Source: CAVRAZ01 sp963719135 (lineage in GTDB: Bacteria > Pseudomonadota > Gammaproteobacteria > DSM-19610). From it: DNA of 64,000 nt. The notes beneath the pieces were generated by a model. That model saw only the letters and a list, made by a program, of their open reading frames with translations, made no database searches and was not told where the DNA came from. Below are positions 9,070-19,406 of the stretch, in pieces. Position 1 is the stretch's first letter. Each line of letters starts with the position of its first letter. The DNA is taken from positions 221,452-285,451 of the forward strand of contig CAVRAZ010000011.1 of assembly GCA_963719135.1 (NCBI GenBank), written 5' to 3'. The position numbers and the translations under genes are program-made.

Positions 9070-9495
9070 CGGTCTCGTCGGTCCTGGCGATCCTTGCTGT
9101 GGTTCATGACTTTACTGAGCATCCATCAAATTGGCGACACCTGCGGGAGCGGCCTTTGGCCGCGAACCTGCGGCAGCCATGCTGTTCGCGCACGAACCCG
9201 CTCCGACGGGGGTGTCAAGCAATTGTGCAGTTCTCAATAGTATATCCGTTTCGCGCGGGCTCCGGGTTTACCCGGCCGGGCGACTGCGAGTACCATACGC
9301 GTCTCGCGAGGCCGGTTCGCGCCGGACGGTTGTCGATCAGGTCCTTGCTCGCGCATGGCACAACGGCAACGCACGACGCGGCGCGGCAAGCCCCGTGGTC
9401 GAAGCCAGCCGGGACGCGGAGCGCAACAAGGCCCGATGAGCCTGTTCCGGCAATCCGCCGGTCTACAGATTGCCCCTTATTCCGTCGGAGTCAAG
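9070..9495. other. Non-coding region between divergent genes, REP-like segment
   Basis: The 426 bases between the phosphatidyltransferase and purM hold no convincing gene. A GC-rich segment at about 9133-9215 contains CTGCGGGAGCGG and GCGCACGAACCCGCTCC in opposed orientation, resembling the small REP-type palindromes common in proteobacteria. The remainder should carry the two divergent promoters; no clear -10/-35 pair was picked. Confidence 0.45.
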
Positions 9496-10557
9496 GTGTC
9501 GGACAACAACCCATCGCAATCCCAGCACACCGGTTCGATCAGCTACCGTGACGCCGGCGTCGATATCGACGCCGGCAATGCACTGGTCGAGCGCATCAAG
9601 CCCTTTGTCGCCAGAACCGGCAGGCCGGGTGTGGTCACCGGCCTCGGCGGTTTCGGGGCGTTGTTCGAGCTGCCGGTCGGCCGCTACCGGCAGCCGCTGC
9701 TGGTCTCGGGCACCGACGGCGTGGGCACCAAGCTCAAGCTGGCGATCGAAACCGGCCGCCACGACACCATCGGCATCGACCTGGTCGCGATGTGCGCCAA
9801 CGACATCGTGGTCCAGGGCGCCGAACCGCTGTTCTTTCTCGACTACTATGCCACCGGCAGACTCGATGTCGGGACCGCCGCCGAGGTCATTCGCGGCATC
9901 GCGCTCGGCTGCGAACAGGCGGGCGCGGCATTGATCGGCGGCGAGACGGCGGAAATGCCCGGCATGTACCAGTCGGACGATTACGATCTCGCCGGCTTCT
10001 GCGTCGGCATCGTGGAGAAGGATCGCCTGATCGACGGCACGCGCGTAGAGCACGGCGACGTGCTGATCGCCGTCGCATCCTCGGGTCCTCATTCGAACGG
10101 CTATTCGCTGATCCGCAGGATCCTCGACGTCAGCCGCGCCGACCATGCCCGGGAACTCGACGGCAAGCCGCTCATCAGGCACCTGCTGGAACCCACGCGC
10201 ATTTACGTCAAGCCGCTGCTGAACCTGATCGAACAGGTCGACGTGCGCAGCCTGTGCCACATCACCGGCGGCGGCCTGCTGGAAAACCTGCCGAGGGTAT
10301 TGCCGAACGGCTGCCGCGCCTTCATCGACGCGTCGAGTTGGGAGTGGCCCGCCGTGTTCCGCTGGTTGCAGCAACAGGGCAACGTCGAGACCAGGGAAAT
10401 GTATCGCACGTTCAATTGCGGCGTCGGCATGGTTATCTGTGTCCCGGAACGGGATCAGGGACGCTGCCTGCAATTGTTGAATGCCGCGGGCGAATCGGCC
10501 TGGACGCTGGGTCGCATCGAGGCGGCCGGCGGACCGGCGAGCGTCAGAATCGCCTGA
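9496..10557 (+). CDS. purM: Phosphoribosylformylglycinamidine cyclo-ligase
   Basis: AIR synthetase, fifth step of purine synthesis, forming aminoimidazole ribonucleotide with ATP. It has 353 residues, normal for PurM. ISYRDAGVDIDAGN opens the protein, SGTDGVGTKLKLA and CANDIVVQGAEPLFFLDYY are core ATP-binding segments, and ITGGGLLENLPR is the C-terminal signature. The GTG at 9496 was chosen: GGAG lies five bases before it and the sequence starts where PurM proteins start; an upstream in-frame ATG would add a low-complexity tail. purN follows after ten bases. Confidence 0.95.
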   Translation: MSDNNPSQSQHTGSISYRDAGVDIDAGNALVERIKPFVARTGRPGVVTGLGGFGALFELPVGRYRQPLLVSGTDGVGTKLKLAIETGRHDTIGIDLVAMCANDIVVQGAEPLFFLDYYATGRLDVGTAAEVIRGIALGCEQAGAALIGGETAEMPGMYQSDDYDLAGFCVGIVEKDRLIDGTRVEHGDVLIAVASSGPHSNGYSLIRRILDVSRADHARELDGKPLIRHLLEPTRIYVKPLLNLIEQVDVRSLCHITGGGLLENLPRVLPNGCRAFIDASSWEWPAVFRWLQQQGNVETREMYRTFNCGVGMVICVPERDQGRCLQLLNAAGESAWTLGRIEAAGGPASVRIA

Positions 10558-10567
10558 ACCGCCGCAC

Positions 10568-11245
10568 ATGACGATGCCCGCACGCGGAGAGACCGGGCGC
10601 TTGCCCATCGTCGTGCTGATTTCGGGGCGCGGTTCCAACCTGAAGGCGATCATCGACGCGATCGCCAACGACGGACTGCCGGTCGACATCCGTGCCGTGA
10701 TCACCGATCGCCCCGGCGCCGCGGGTCTGCGCCACGCACGCACGGCCGGCATCGCGACCGCGGCCATCGATCCCGCCGAATTTCCCGCTCGGAAACATTT
10801 CGACGCGGCGCTCATCGCCCGTATCGATCGCCAGGCTCCGGGGCTGGTCGTGCTGGCCGGCTTCATGCGCGTTCTTTCGCCGCACTTCGTCGCCCACTAC
10901 GCCGGACGCCTGATCAACATCCACCCGTCGCTGCTCCCCGCCTTCAAAGGCCTGAACACACACCGCCGCGCGCTGAGCGCCGGCGCCAGGGAACACGGCG
11001 CGAGCGTGCACCTGGTGACCGAGGAACTGGACGGCGGACCGGTGGTCGTACAGGTGGCCGTACCGGTGCGGCCGGACGATACGGCCGAGACGCTTGCGGC
11101 GCGCGTGTTGAAACAGGAACATTGGCTTTATCCGATCGCGATCCGCTGGTTTGCCGAACGCCGACTCACCTGCGACGACGGCCGGGTCCTGCTGGACGGC
11201 CGGCCCCTCGAAGCACCGGTCCGTCTGCCGGCGCAGCCCGATTGA
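10568..11245 (+). CDS. purN: Phosphoribosylglycinamide formyltransferase
   Basis: GAR transformylase, using 10-formyltetrahydrofolate in purine synthesis. It has 225 residues. VVLISGRGSNLKAI is the nucleotide-binding loop, LAGFMRVLS the folate-site region, and INIHPSLLPAFKGLNTH holds the catalytic Asn/His; the conserved Asp is in EELDGGPVV. The ATG at 10568 is ten bases after purM; a second in-frame ATG six bases on is an equally possible start. purM-purN is a common pair, and the DUF3108 gene follows closely. Confidence 0.95.
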   Translation: MTMPARGETGRLPIVVLISGRGSNLKAIIDAIANDGLPVDIRAVITDRPGAAGLRHARTAGIATAAIDPAEFPARKHFDAALIARIDRQAPGLVVLAGFMRVLSPHFVAHYAGRLINIHPSLLPAFKGLNTHRRALSAGAREHGASVHLVTEELDGGPVVVQVAVPVRPDDTAETLAARVLKQEHWLYPIAIRWFAERRLTCDDGRVLLDGRPLEAPVRLPAQPD

Positions 11246-11266
11246 GTCCGAAACAAAGGTGACCGA

Positions 11267-12022
11267 ATGACATCCTTGCACCGTCTGCTGCCCGCCGCTT
11301 TCCGCTGCTGGGTGGTCGGACTCTGGTTCGCGCTGGCACCGCTGGCGGCGGAAGCCGATCCGCAAATACCGGTATTCAGCGCCCACTACGATGTGCGCAT
11401 CAACGGCATCACCGTCGGCGATGCCGAATTCAGCCTGGCGCCGGCCGGCGGGAACCGCTACGTCTATCGCCAGTCGAGCAAGTCGACCGGTGTGGCCGCG
11501 CTGTTCGGCGGCCAGTCGGTGAAAGAGACCAGCCGCTGGGAGTTGACCGCGCAGGGCGTCATCCGGCCGCTGACCTACCGCTACCGGCGCGAAGGCGGCG
11601 ATGACGACGACGACCGCGATGTCGAACTGGTCTTCGACTGGGAGCACCACCGGGTCGAGAACCGGGTGGCGGGACAGCCATGGTCGATGGACATCCCCGA
11701 CGGGACGCTCGACAAGCTGCTGGTGCAGGTGGCCATGCTGCTCGACCTGCGCACCGGACAGACCGAATTCAGCTATCCAGTCGCCGACGGCGGCCGCCTC
11801 AAGCGCTACCGCTTCGCCGTGGTCGGCGAGGAAACGCTGCAACTGCCGGACGGCAAGCACCCGGCGATCAAACTCCAGCGCACCGACGACGACCGCGACA
11901 AGACCTACATCTGGGTCGCGCCGGACCTGGGTTACATACCGATCCGCTTTTTGAAACTGAAAAGGACCGGCATCAAATACGAAATGCGCCTGCGCGATTT
12001 CAGCCGCGATGCCGAGACCTGA
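11267..12022 (+). CDS. DUF3108 secreted protein
   Basis: A 251-residue exported protein with a signal peptide ending near LAPLAAEA. The mature part begins FSAHYDVRINGITVGDAEF and contains YRQSSKSTGVAALF and WVAPDLGYIPIRF, features of DUF3108 proteins, which are predicted beta-rich periplasmic proteins of unknown role often found after purN. A run of acidic residues (EGGDDDDDRDVEL) sits mid-protein. AAAGGTGA precedes the ATG. Confidence 0.88.
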   Translation: MTSLHRLLPAAFRCWVVGLWFALAPLAAEADPQIPVFSAHYDVRINGITVGDAEFSLAPAGGNRYVYRQSSKSTGVAALFGGQSVKETSRWELTAQGVIRPLTYRYRREGGDDDDDRDVELVFDWEHHRVENRVAGQPWSMDIPDGTLDKLLVQVAMLLDLRTGQTEFSYPVADGGRLKRYRFAVVGEETLQLPDGKHPAIKLQRTDDDRDKTYIWVAPDLGYIPIRFLKLKRTGIKYEMRLRDFSRDAET

Positions 12023-12057
12023 GGTTGGTTGGGTTACCAGGGTGTGAAGAAACCCTG

Positions 12058-12414
12058 TTTAACCGCAAAGGACGCCAAGGACGCGAAGGGAAAGCACCTT
12101 TTACCACAAAGCACACAAAGGACACGAAGAAGAACATTGTCACTGCCGGGGCGTCCACCGCGCGTGGCAACGAACTGCCACACCGAGTCTGCGCCAAGCG
12201 TCAGCGATGCCGGGAATTTGTACCCGGCTGACTCTATGGATTCGTGCTATCTATATTTGGAAAGCGGACTTGTCCGCGAGCCTGCCGCTACCGTACCTTC
12301 AGTGGCAAGCCCTGAAGGTATCGCGACACAAGGCTGAATCAATCGGTACCTTCGTGTCCTTTGTGTGCTTTGTGGTTAACAGGGTGCGTTACCTTGGCGT
12401 CCTTTGCGGTTAAA
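12058..12414. repeat. Composite inverted repeat, copy B
   Basis: Left arm about 12058-12129, right arm about 12349-12414. Each arm is a tandem of AACCGCAAAGGACGCCAAGG and a CCACAAAGCACACAAAGG unit in opposite orientation. Both arms share the AGCACAC variant that other copies lack. The core includes a GC-rich stretch with CGGACTTGTCCGCGAGCC and a second dyad around CTTCAGTGGCAAGCCCTGAAGG. The whole 408-base gap between DUF3108 and dcd has no gene. Confidence 0.85.
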
Positions 12415-12430
12415 CAATGTTTCACAACAC

Positions 12431-13000
12431 TCACGCCTTCGGCAGCGTCACACCGGTCTGGCCCTGGTACTTGCCGCGGCGGTCCTTGTACGAAGTCTCG
12501 CAGACCTCGTCCGATTCGAAGAACAGTACCTGGGCAATGCCTTCGTTGGCGTAGATCTTGGCCGGCAGCGTCGTGGTGTTGGAAAACTCCAGGGTGACGT
12601 GCCCCTCCCACTCCGGCTCCAGCGGCGTCACGTTGACGATGATGCCGCAGCGCGCATAGGTCGACTTGCCCAGGCAGATCGTCAGCACATCGCGCGGAAT
12701 GCGGAAATACTCGACGGTGCGCGCCAGCGCGAACGAATTGGGCGGAATGATGCAAACGTCGGACCTGACGTCGACGAAGCTGTCGTCGTCGAAGTTCTTG
12801 GGATCGACGATGGCGGAATTGATGTTGGTGAAGATCTTGAATTCGTCGGCACAGCGGACGTCGTAGCCATAACTCGAGGTGCCGTAAGAGATCAACCTGC
12901 CGCGTTCGGAATGCTCGCGCACCTGGCCGGCCTCGAAGGGTTCGATCATGCCGTGCTGTTGCGCCATCCGGCGGATCCACTTATCCGATTTTATCGACAT
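12431..13000 (-). CDS. dcd: dCTP deaminase
   Basis: Converts dCTP to dUTP, the main source of dUMP for thymidylate synthesis in enteric-type bacteria. It has 189 residues. GKSTYARCGIIVNVTPLEP and the following WEGHVTLEFSNTTTLPAK contain the substrate Arg and catalytic Glu, and ANEGIAQVLFFESD is the C-terminal nucleotide-binding segment. The ATG at 13000 (MSIKSDKWIRRMA) matches the usual N-terminus; an upstream ATG at 13063 would add an atypical leader. It lies downstream of apbC on the same strand, with a 102-base gap. Confidence 0.95.
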   Translation of the reverse strand: MSIKSDKWIRRMAQQHGMIEPFEAGQVREHSERGRLISYGTSSYGYDVRCADEFKIFTNINSAIVDPKNFDDDSFVDVRSDVCIIPPNSFALARTVEYFRIPRDVLTICLGKSTYARCGIIVNVTPLEPEWEGHVTLEFSNTTTLPAKIYANEGIAQVLFFESDEVCETSYKDRRGKYQGQTGVTLPKA

Positions 13001-13102
13001 CTGGCCTGCGGCGACGGATTTCGCATCCGTCCCCTCTCCGAGAAAACCGCAACGATACCACAAGGAAGGGGACGCACTTAAGTCCGTCCCCGGGCGGCTG
13101 TA

Positions 13103-14194
<1,092 letters not shown>

Positions 14195-14420
14195 TGCCTT
14201 GGTATCCTCTTGTATCCAGTAACCGGCTGGCCGGACTGAAAAAAACCTTCAATTTAGCAGCGAACGATTGTACACAATCTGCCGGTGCCGGTCTCCATCG
14301 GTGTTTGTGCGGGTTTGCGCCCCGCCCGGATGCCGCTTCCCGGACCGAAGGGTCGACGCGCCCGGACGCGGACCTGCCGCCCGCGCGTCGCAGCCGTCTC
14401 GTTGCGACGTGCACCGACCC

Positions 14421-14446
14421 GTCATTCCGGCGAAGGCCGGAATCCA
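14421..14446. repeat. dRS3-like palindromic repeat (ATTCCGGC/GCCGGAAT)
   Basis: GTCATTCCGGCG, then an AAG centre, then GCCGGAATCC: a short dyad of the kind widespread in proteobacterial intergenic DNA. Two further copies, in inverted orientation to each other, lie at 31683-31708 and 31725-31750. Confidence 0.8.
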
Positions 14447-14509
14447 GCGGTTCAAGGACGGACGGGAACCGGCGCACTGCAATCAACCGTGATCCGAGCC
14501 CGACAGTTC

Positions 14510-14518
14510 TGGCATAAT
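14510..14518 (+). promoter_or_regulatory. Candidate extended -10 promoter for metG
   Basis: TGGCATAAT fits an extended -10 (TGn followed by CATAAT), 34 bases before the metG ATG. No good -35 is visible, as expected for an extended -10. Inference from sequence only. Confidence 0.35.
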
Positions 14519-14551
14519 GATTCGTTAACCCACGAAGCACACAGGTTTTTG

Positions 14552-16592
14552 ATGTCCGACGCACGACGTTCACTGCTGGTCACCAGCGCCCTGCCCTACG
14601 CCAACGGCCCCATCCACATCGGTCACCTGGTCGAATACGTCCAGACCGACATCTGGGTGCGGTTCCACAAGGCCAGGGGGCACGAGTGCCTGTATGTCTG
14701 CGCCGACGACGCCCACGGCACGCCGATCATGCTGCGCGCCCGCCAGGAGCACACAACACCCGAGGCGCTGATCGAGCGGATGGCCGCGGAACACCAGGCC
14801 GACTTCGCGGGATTCGGGATCGGGTTCGACAACTATTACAGCACCCACTCGCCGGAAAACCGCGCGTTCTGCGAGGCCATCTATCTGAAGCTGCGCGACG
14901 CGGGTCACATCGCACGCCGCAGCATCAGCCAGTTCTACGACCCCGAAAAGGCCCTGTTCCTGCCGGACCGGTTCATCAAGGGCACCTGCCCGCGCTGCGG
15001 CACCGACGACCAGTACGGCGACAACTGCGAAAGCTGCGGTGCGACCTACGACGCCGGCGAACTCAAGAACCCGCGCTCGGTGCTCACCGGCGCGACGCCG
15101 ATACTCAAGGACTCCGGAGCACTACTTCTTCAAGCTGCGCGGATTTCCAGTCGATGCTGCGCGACTGACGTCGGCAACGTCGACCCAGCCCGAAGTCGCC
15201 AACAAGATGAACGAGTGGCTCGCCACCGGCCTGCACGACTGGGATATTTCGCGCGACGCGCCCTATTTCGGCTTCGAGATTCCCGATGCGCCGGGCAAGT
15301 ATTTCTACGTCTGGCTGGACGCGCCGATCGGCTACATGGCCAGTTTCAGGAATCTGTGCGACCGGCGCGGCCTGGATTTCGACGCCTGGTGGCGCACCGA
15401 TTCGAAGGCCGAACTCTATCATTTCATCGGCAAGGACATCCTGCGCTTCCACGCGCTGTTCTGGCCGGCCATGCTCGAAGGCGCCGGGTACCGCCGGCCC
15501 ACCGCCGTGTTCGCGCACGGGTTCCTGACCGTGAACGGACAGAAGATGTCCAAGTCGCGCGGCACCTTCATCAAGGCGCGCACCTGGCTGGACCACCTGA
15601 ACCCGGAATACCTCCGCTATTACTTCGCCGCCAAACTCGGCAGCGGCGTCGACGACATCGACCTCAGCCTCGACGACTTCATGCTGCGCGTCAACAGCGA
15701 CCTGGTCGGCAAGTACATCAACATCGCCAGCCGCACGGCGAATTTCATTACCAAACACTTCGACGGCCGGCTGCTCGCCGCGGGCGAATTCTGCGCCGAT
15801 GCCGCCGATCAGCAGCAATACCTCGATGGCGTGCACGGCGGGTCATTTCTGGTCGCCGAAAATTTCGAACGCCGCGAATACCGACAGGCGGTGCGCGAAA
15901 TCATGCAGGCGGCCGACGAGATCAACCAGTATTTCGACCACCACGAACCCTGGAAACTGGCGAAAGACCCGGCGCGCAAACACGACCTGCACCGCATCTG
16001 CTCGCGCATCATGCACGGGTTCTACCTGCTGTCGATCTGGCTGAGCCCCATCATCCCCGGCATTACCGGCCGCGTCGCGCGCGAACTGTTCGGCATGGAC
16101 CGCGACTTCCGCTGGGCCGACTTCGAGACATTTCCCCAACACATCAACCCCTATCAACACCTGGCCAAACGGGTCGAACCGGAGGCGATCGCCGCCATGA
16201 CAGACGCATCCCAGGAACACCTGACACCCACGCCGGCCGGCCCGCTGGCCGGCGATCCGATCAGTCCGACCATCGATTACGCGGAGTTCGCCAGGACCGA
16301 CCTGCGCATCGCGAAAATCGTCAAGGCCGAAGCCGTGCCCGAGGCCGACAAGCTGCTGCGCCTGACGCTGGACATCGGCGGCGAGACGCGCAACGTATTC
16401 GCCGGGATCAAGAGCGCCTACACGCCGGAACAACTGGAAGGCAGACTCACCGTCATGGTCGCCAACCTGGCGCCGCGCAAGATGCGCTTCGGCGTATCGG
16501 AGGGCATGGTGCTGGCGGCCGGCCCCGGCGGCAGGGACCTGTTCATTCTCGAGCCGCATCAGGGCGCCGCGCCCGGCATGCGGGTCAAATGA
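14552..16592 (+). CDS. metG: Methionyl-tRNA synthetase, reading frame broken three times
   Basis: Class I aminoacyl-tRNA synthetase charging tRNA-Met; 679 residues when repaired, matching the usual 677. PIHIGHL is the HIGH motif, CPRCGTDD with CESCG the zinc knuckle, NGQKMSKSRGTF the KMSKS loop, and the last 110 residues (DYAEFARTDLRIAKI onward) the tRNA-binding OB domain. The frame breaks near 15116 (extra G in a GG), 15141 (extra G in a GG) and 15167 (missing G). Correcting these restores DSEHYFFKL, RDFQSMLRDW and the QPEVANK segment. Both halves are otherwise perfect, and the gene is essential, so sequence error is the likeliest cause. A true pseudogene would need another metG elsewhere. 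Confidence 0.9.
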
Positions 16593-16682
16593 CACAGTCG
16601 AATCCGGGAATTCGGCGGTTGCGGCCGGAGCGCGCAGAGTCGATGATGCTAAGACCACGCCGATACGGAAGCCTTGGTATTT

Positions 16683-17264
16683 ATGGGTGAATATGCGCTC
16701 ATTCTTGTGAGCACCGTGCTCGTCAACAACTTCGTACTGGTGAAGTTCCTCGGACTGTGTCCGTTCATGGGCGTATCCCGCAAACTGGAAACGGCCATGG
16801 GCATGTCGCTCGCGACCACGTTCGTGCTGACGCTGTCGTCGGTGTGCAGCTATTTGGTCAACGAATACCTGCTGGCGCCGCTGGGCCTGGAATACCTGCA
16901 GACCATCGCGTTCATCCTGGTGATCGCCGCGGTCGTGCAGTTCACCGAACTGGTGGTGCACAAGACCAGTCCGCTGCTGTACCAGGTACTGGGGATCTTC
17001 CTGCCGCTGATCACCACCAACTGCGCCGTGCTCGGCGTCGCCCTGCTCAACACGCAGTTGAAACACGGCTTCATCGAATCGGCGCTGTACGGATTCGGCG
17101 CCGCACTCGGCTTTTCGCTGGTGCTGGTGCTGTTTTCGGCGATGCGCGAGCGCGTCGCCGTGGCCGATGTGCCGGTCGCGTTCCGCGGCTCGGCCATCGC
17201 CCTGATCACCGCCGGACTGATGTCGCTCGCGTTCATGGGCTTTTCGGGGCTGGTCAGGGGCTGA
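16683..17264 (+). CDS. rsxA: Rsx/Rnf electron transport complex subunit A
   Basis: Integral membrane subunit of the ion-translocating NADH:ferredoxin-type complex. It has 193 residues, exactly the usual length, with six hydrophobic spans. VLVNNFVLVKFLGLCPFMG and LPLITTNCAVLGVAL are the two half-repeats around the conserved membrane cysteines, paired with RsxE. ATG at 16683 was taken because it gives the family N-terminus GEYALILVSTVLV; a TTG nine bases earlier is less likely. First gene of rsxABCDGE-nth; rsxB starts one base after its stop. Confidence 0.95.
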   Translation: MGEYALILVSTVLVNNFVLVKFLGLCPFMGVSRKLETAMGMSLATTFVLTLSSVCSYLVNEYLLAPLGLEYLQTIAFILVIAAVVQFTELVVHKTSPLLYQVLGIFLPLITTNCAVLGVALLNTQLKHGFIESALYGFGAALGFSLVLVLFSAMRERVAVADVPVAFRGSAIALITAGLMSLAFMGFSGLVRG

Positions 17265-17265
17265 G

Positions 17266-17808
17266 GTGCTGACGGCGATACTCGCGCTGGGTCTGCTGGC
17301 CGCGGCTTTCGGGCTGCTGCTCGGTTACGCGGCGGTGCGTTTCAAGGTCCAGGGTGATCCGCTGGCCGACAAGATCGATGCGCTGCTGCCGCAGACGCAG
17401 TGCGGCCAGTGCACGTTCGCCGGCTGCCGCCCCTACGCCGAGGCGATCGCCGCCGGCGAGGCGGACATCAATCAATGCCCGCCGGGCGGCGAAGCGACCA
17501 TTCAGGCGCTGGCGGACCTGCTCGGCGTCGACCCCAAGCCGTTGAACGCCGAACACGGCGAGCATACGGAAAAGAGGGTCGCGGTGATCGACGAGCAGAT
17601 CTGTATCGGCTGCACGCTCTGCATCCAGGCCTGCCCGGTCGACGCCATCCTGGGCGCGGCCAAACAGATGCACACCGTCATCGACGCGGAATGCACCGGC
17701 TGCGAACTGTGCCTGTCGCCGTGTCCGGTCGACTGCATCCGGATGGTGCCCGCGCTGCGCGGCATCGAACACTGGAAATGGCCCTACCCGGAACAGGCCG
17801 CCTCCTGA
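17266..17808 (+). CDS. rsxB: Rsx/Rnf complex iron-sulfur subunit B
   Basis: Ferredoxin-like subunit of 180 residues with an N-terminal membrane anchor (TAILALGLLAAAFGLLLGY). PQTQCGQCTFAGCRPYAEA is the four-Cys motif of the 4Fe-4S domain, and two further ferredoxin motifs follow (CIGCTLCIQACPVD; CTGCELCLSPCPVDC). It passes electrons between RsxC and the membrane subunits. GTG start one base after rsxA. Confidence 0.95.
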   Translation: MLTAILALGLLAAAFGLLLGYAAVRFKVQGDPLADKIDALLPQTQCGQCTFAGCRPYAEAIAAGEADINQCPPGGEATIQALADLLGVDPKPLNAEHGEHTEKRVAVIDEQICIGCTLCIQACPVDAILGAAKQMHTVIDAECTGCELCLSPCPVDCIRMVPALRGIEHWKWPYPEQAAS

Positions 17809-17837
17809 ACGGAGCGGCGCCGAGCAACCGAGACATC

Positions 17838-19388
17838 ATGGCCCGAGTAAGCGAACACCCGTTCAGGATTCCTGGCGGACTCATACTGGAACCCAACAAG
17901 GCGCAGTCGCTGACGCTGCCGGTGGTGCCGCTGCCGCTGCCGGAAATACTCGTGGTCCCGCTGCACCAGCATATCGGCGAACCCGCCGAGCTGCACGTCA
18001 AGGTCGGCGACCGGGTCGACAAGGGCCAGTGCATGGCCTGCCCCCACGGCTACATCAGCGCCGCCGTGCACGCGCCGAGTTCGGGCGTCATTCTCGATAT
18101 CGGCGACTATCCGGTGCCGCATCCCTCGGGGCTCAAGGCGCCCTGCGTCCGCATCGGAACCGACGGCGAGGAGCGCTGGCGCGAACGCAAACCGACCGAA
18201 GATCCGTTTGTCCTGAGCCCCGTGGAAATCCGCCAGCGCGTGCGCGAGGCTGGCATCGTCGGCCTGGGCGGCGCGGGTTTTCCGACATCGGTGAAGATGA
18301 GCCCGTCCGCGGACCACAAGGTCGACCTGCTGGTGATCAACGCGGTCGAATGCGAACCCTACATCAGTTGCGACGAGGCGATGATGCAGTGCTGCCCCGA
18401 GCACGTCGTCAAAGGCGCGCTCATCATTCAGCACGCGCTGCACGCCGAAAACTGCGTCATCGGCATCGAGGACAACATGCCGGAGGCGGCGGAGGCGCTG
18501 GAGCAGGCCGTCGCCGCGCTGGCGCCGGAGCGCATGCGCGTCGTGCGGGTGCCCACGCTGTACCCGGCCGGCGGCGAGAAACAGTTGATCTACGCGCTGA
18601 CCGGTGAGGAAGTGCCGAGCGACGGGCTGCCGATCGACATCGGCGTGGTCTGCCAGAACGCCGGCACGACGGTGGCGGTGTATCGTGCGATCCGCCACGA
18701 CGAACCCCTCATATCGCGTTTCGTGACCGTCACCGGCGGCGGCGTCCATACGCCGCGCAACCTGGAAGTGCTGGTCGGAACGCCGATCGAACACCTGATC
18801 GAATTCTGCGGCGGCTACACGCCCGGCGTCGACCGCCTGCTCATGGGCGGCCCCATGATGGGTTTCGCGCTGACCAGCGACCGTCTGCCGGTGATCAAGA
18901 CCACCAACTGCCTGCTGGCGACCACGCCGGCCGAAACGCCGGCGCCGCCGCCCGCGCTGCCGTGCATTCGCTGCGGCCTTTGCGCGGAGGTCTGTCCGGC
19001 CGGCCTGCTGCCGCAACAGCTCTACTGGCACGCGCACGCCAGGAACTTCGAGAAAGTGCAGGACTATTCACTGTTCGATTGCATCGAATGCGGCTGCTGC
19101 GCGCATGTCTGTCCAAGCCACATCCCGCTGGTACAGTACTATCGCTTCGCCAAGACCGAAATCCGCGACCAGGAAGCCCAGCGCCGCAAGGCCGAAGTCG
19201 CGCGCCAGCGCCACGAGTTCAGGGAGCTGCGCCTCGAACGCGAAAAGCGCGAACTGGCCGAAAAGCGCGCGCAGCACAAGTCGCCGCCTGAAAAAGCCGG
19301 CGACCCCGACGCCAAGAAAGCCGAGATACAGGCCGCGCTGGAGCGCGTCCGGGCCAAACAGGCGCGGCAGAACGAACGACAACCCTGA
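17838..19388 (+). CDS. rsxC: Rsx/Rnf complex NADH-binding subunit C
   Basis: Peripheral subunit of 516 residues. GLGGAGFPTSVKM marks the flavin/NADH-binding (NuoF-like) domain, VNAVECEPYISCDEAMM the SLBB-side region, and CIRCGLCAEVCPAGLLPQ with CIECGCCAHVCPSHIPL two ferredoxin motifs. The C-terminal 80 residues are a charged coiled coil (RQRHEFRELRLEREKREL...), shorter than the long repeat tail of enterobacterial RsxC. ATG at 17838, 29 bases after rsxB. Confidence 0.94.
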   Translation: MARVSEHPFRIPGGLILEPNKAQSLTLPVVPLPLPEILVVPLHQHIGEPAELHVKVGDRVDKGQCMACPHGYISAAVHAPSSGVILDIGDYPVPHPSGLKAPCVRIGTDGEERWRERKPTEDPFVLSPVEIRQRVREAGIVGLGGAGFPTSVKMSPSADHKVDLLVINAVECEPYISCDEAMMQCCPEHVVKGALIIQHALHAENCVIGIEDNMPEAAEALEQAVAALAPERMRVVRVPTLYPAGGEKQLIYALTGEEVPSDGLPIDIGVVCQNAGTTVAVYRAIRHDEPLISRFVTVTGGGVHTPRNLEVLVGTPIEHLIEFCGGYTPGVDRLLMGGPMMGFALTSDRLPVIKTTNCLLATTPAETPAPPPALPCIRCGLCAEVCPAGLLPQQLYWHAHARNFEKVQDYSLFDCIECGCCAHVCPSHIPLVQYYRFAKTEIRDQEAQRRKAEVARQRHEFRELRLEREKRELAEKRAQHKSPPEKAGDPDAKKAEIQAALERVRAKQARQNERQP

Positions 19389-19406
19389 TGCGGAAGCCGG
19401 CAGACG

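Larger units (their letters stand above)
14195..14551. other. apbC-metG divergent intergenic region
   Basis: The 357 bases between the divergent starts hold no gene. They contain the short palindromic repeat at 14421-14446 and the metG extended -10 at 14510-14518. The middle is GC-rich without other obvious structure. Confidence 0.6.

Noticed and set aside
12058..12414. Short frames in the repeat arms (FVSFVCFVVK-type peptides)
   Set aside because: They arise from the repeat units in every copy and have no ribosome sites; they are a by-product of the repeat sequence.
14285..16690. An open frame of 801 codons covering the metG region and beyond
   Set aside because: Only the 5' third is metG; after the frame break the translation is the Arg/Pro-rich nonsense typical of shadow frames at high GC. 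The real 3' part is in the other frame.
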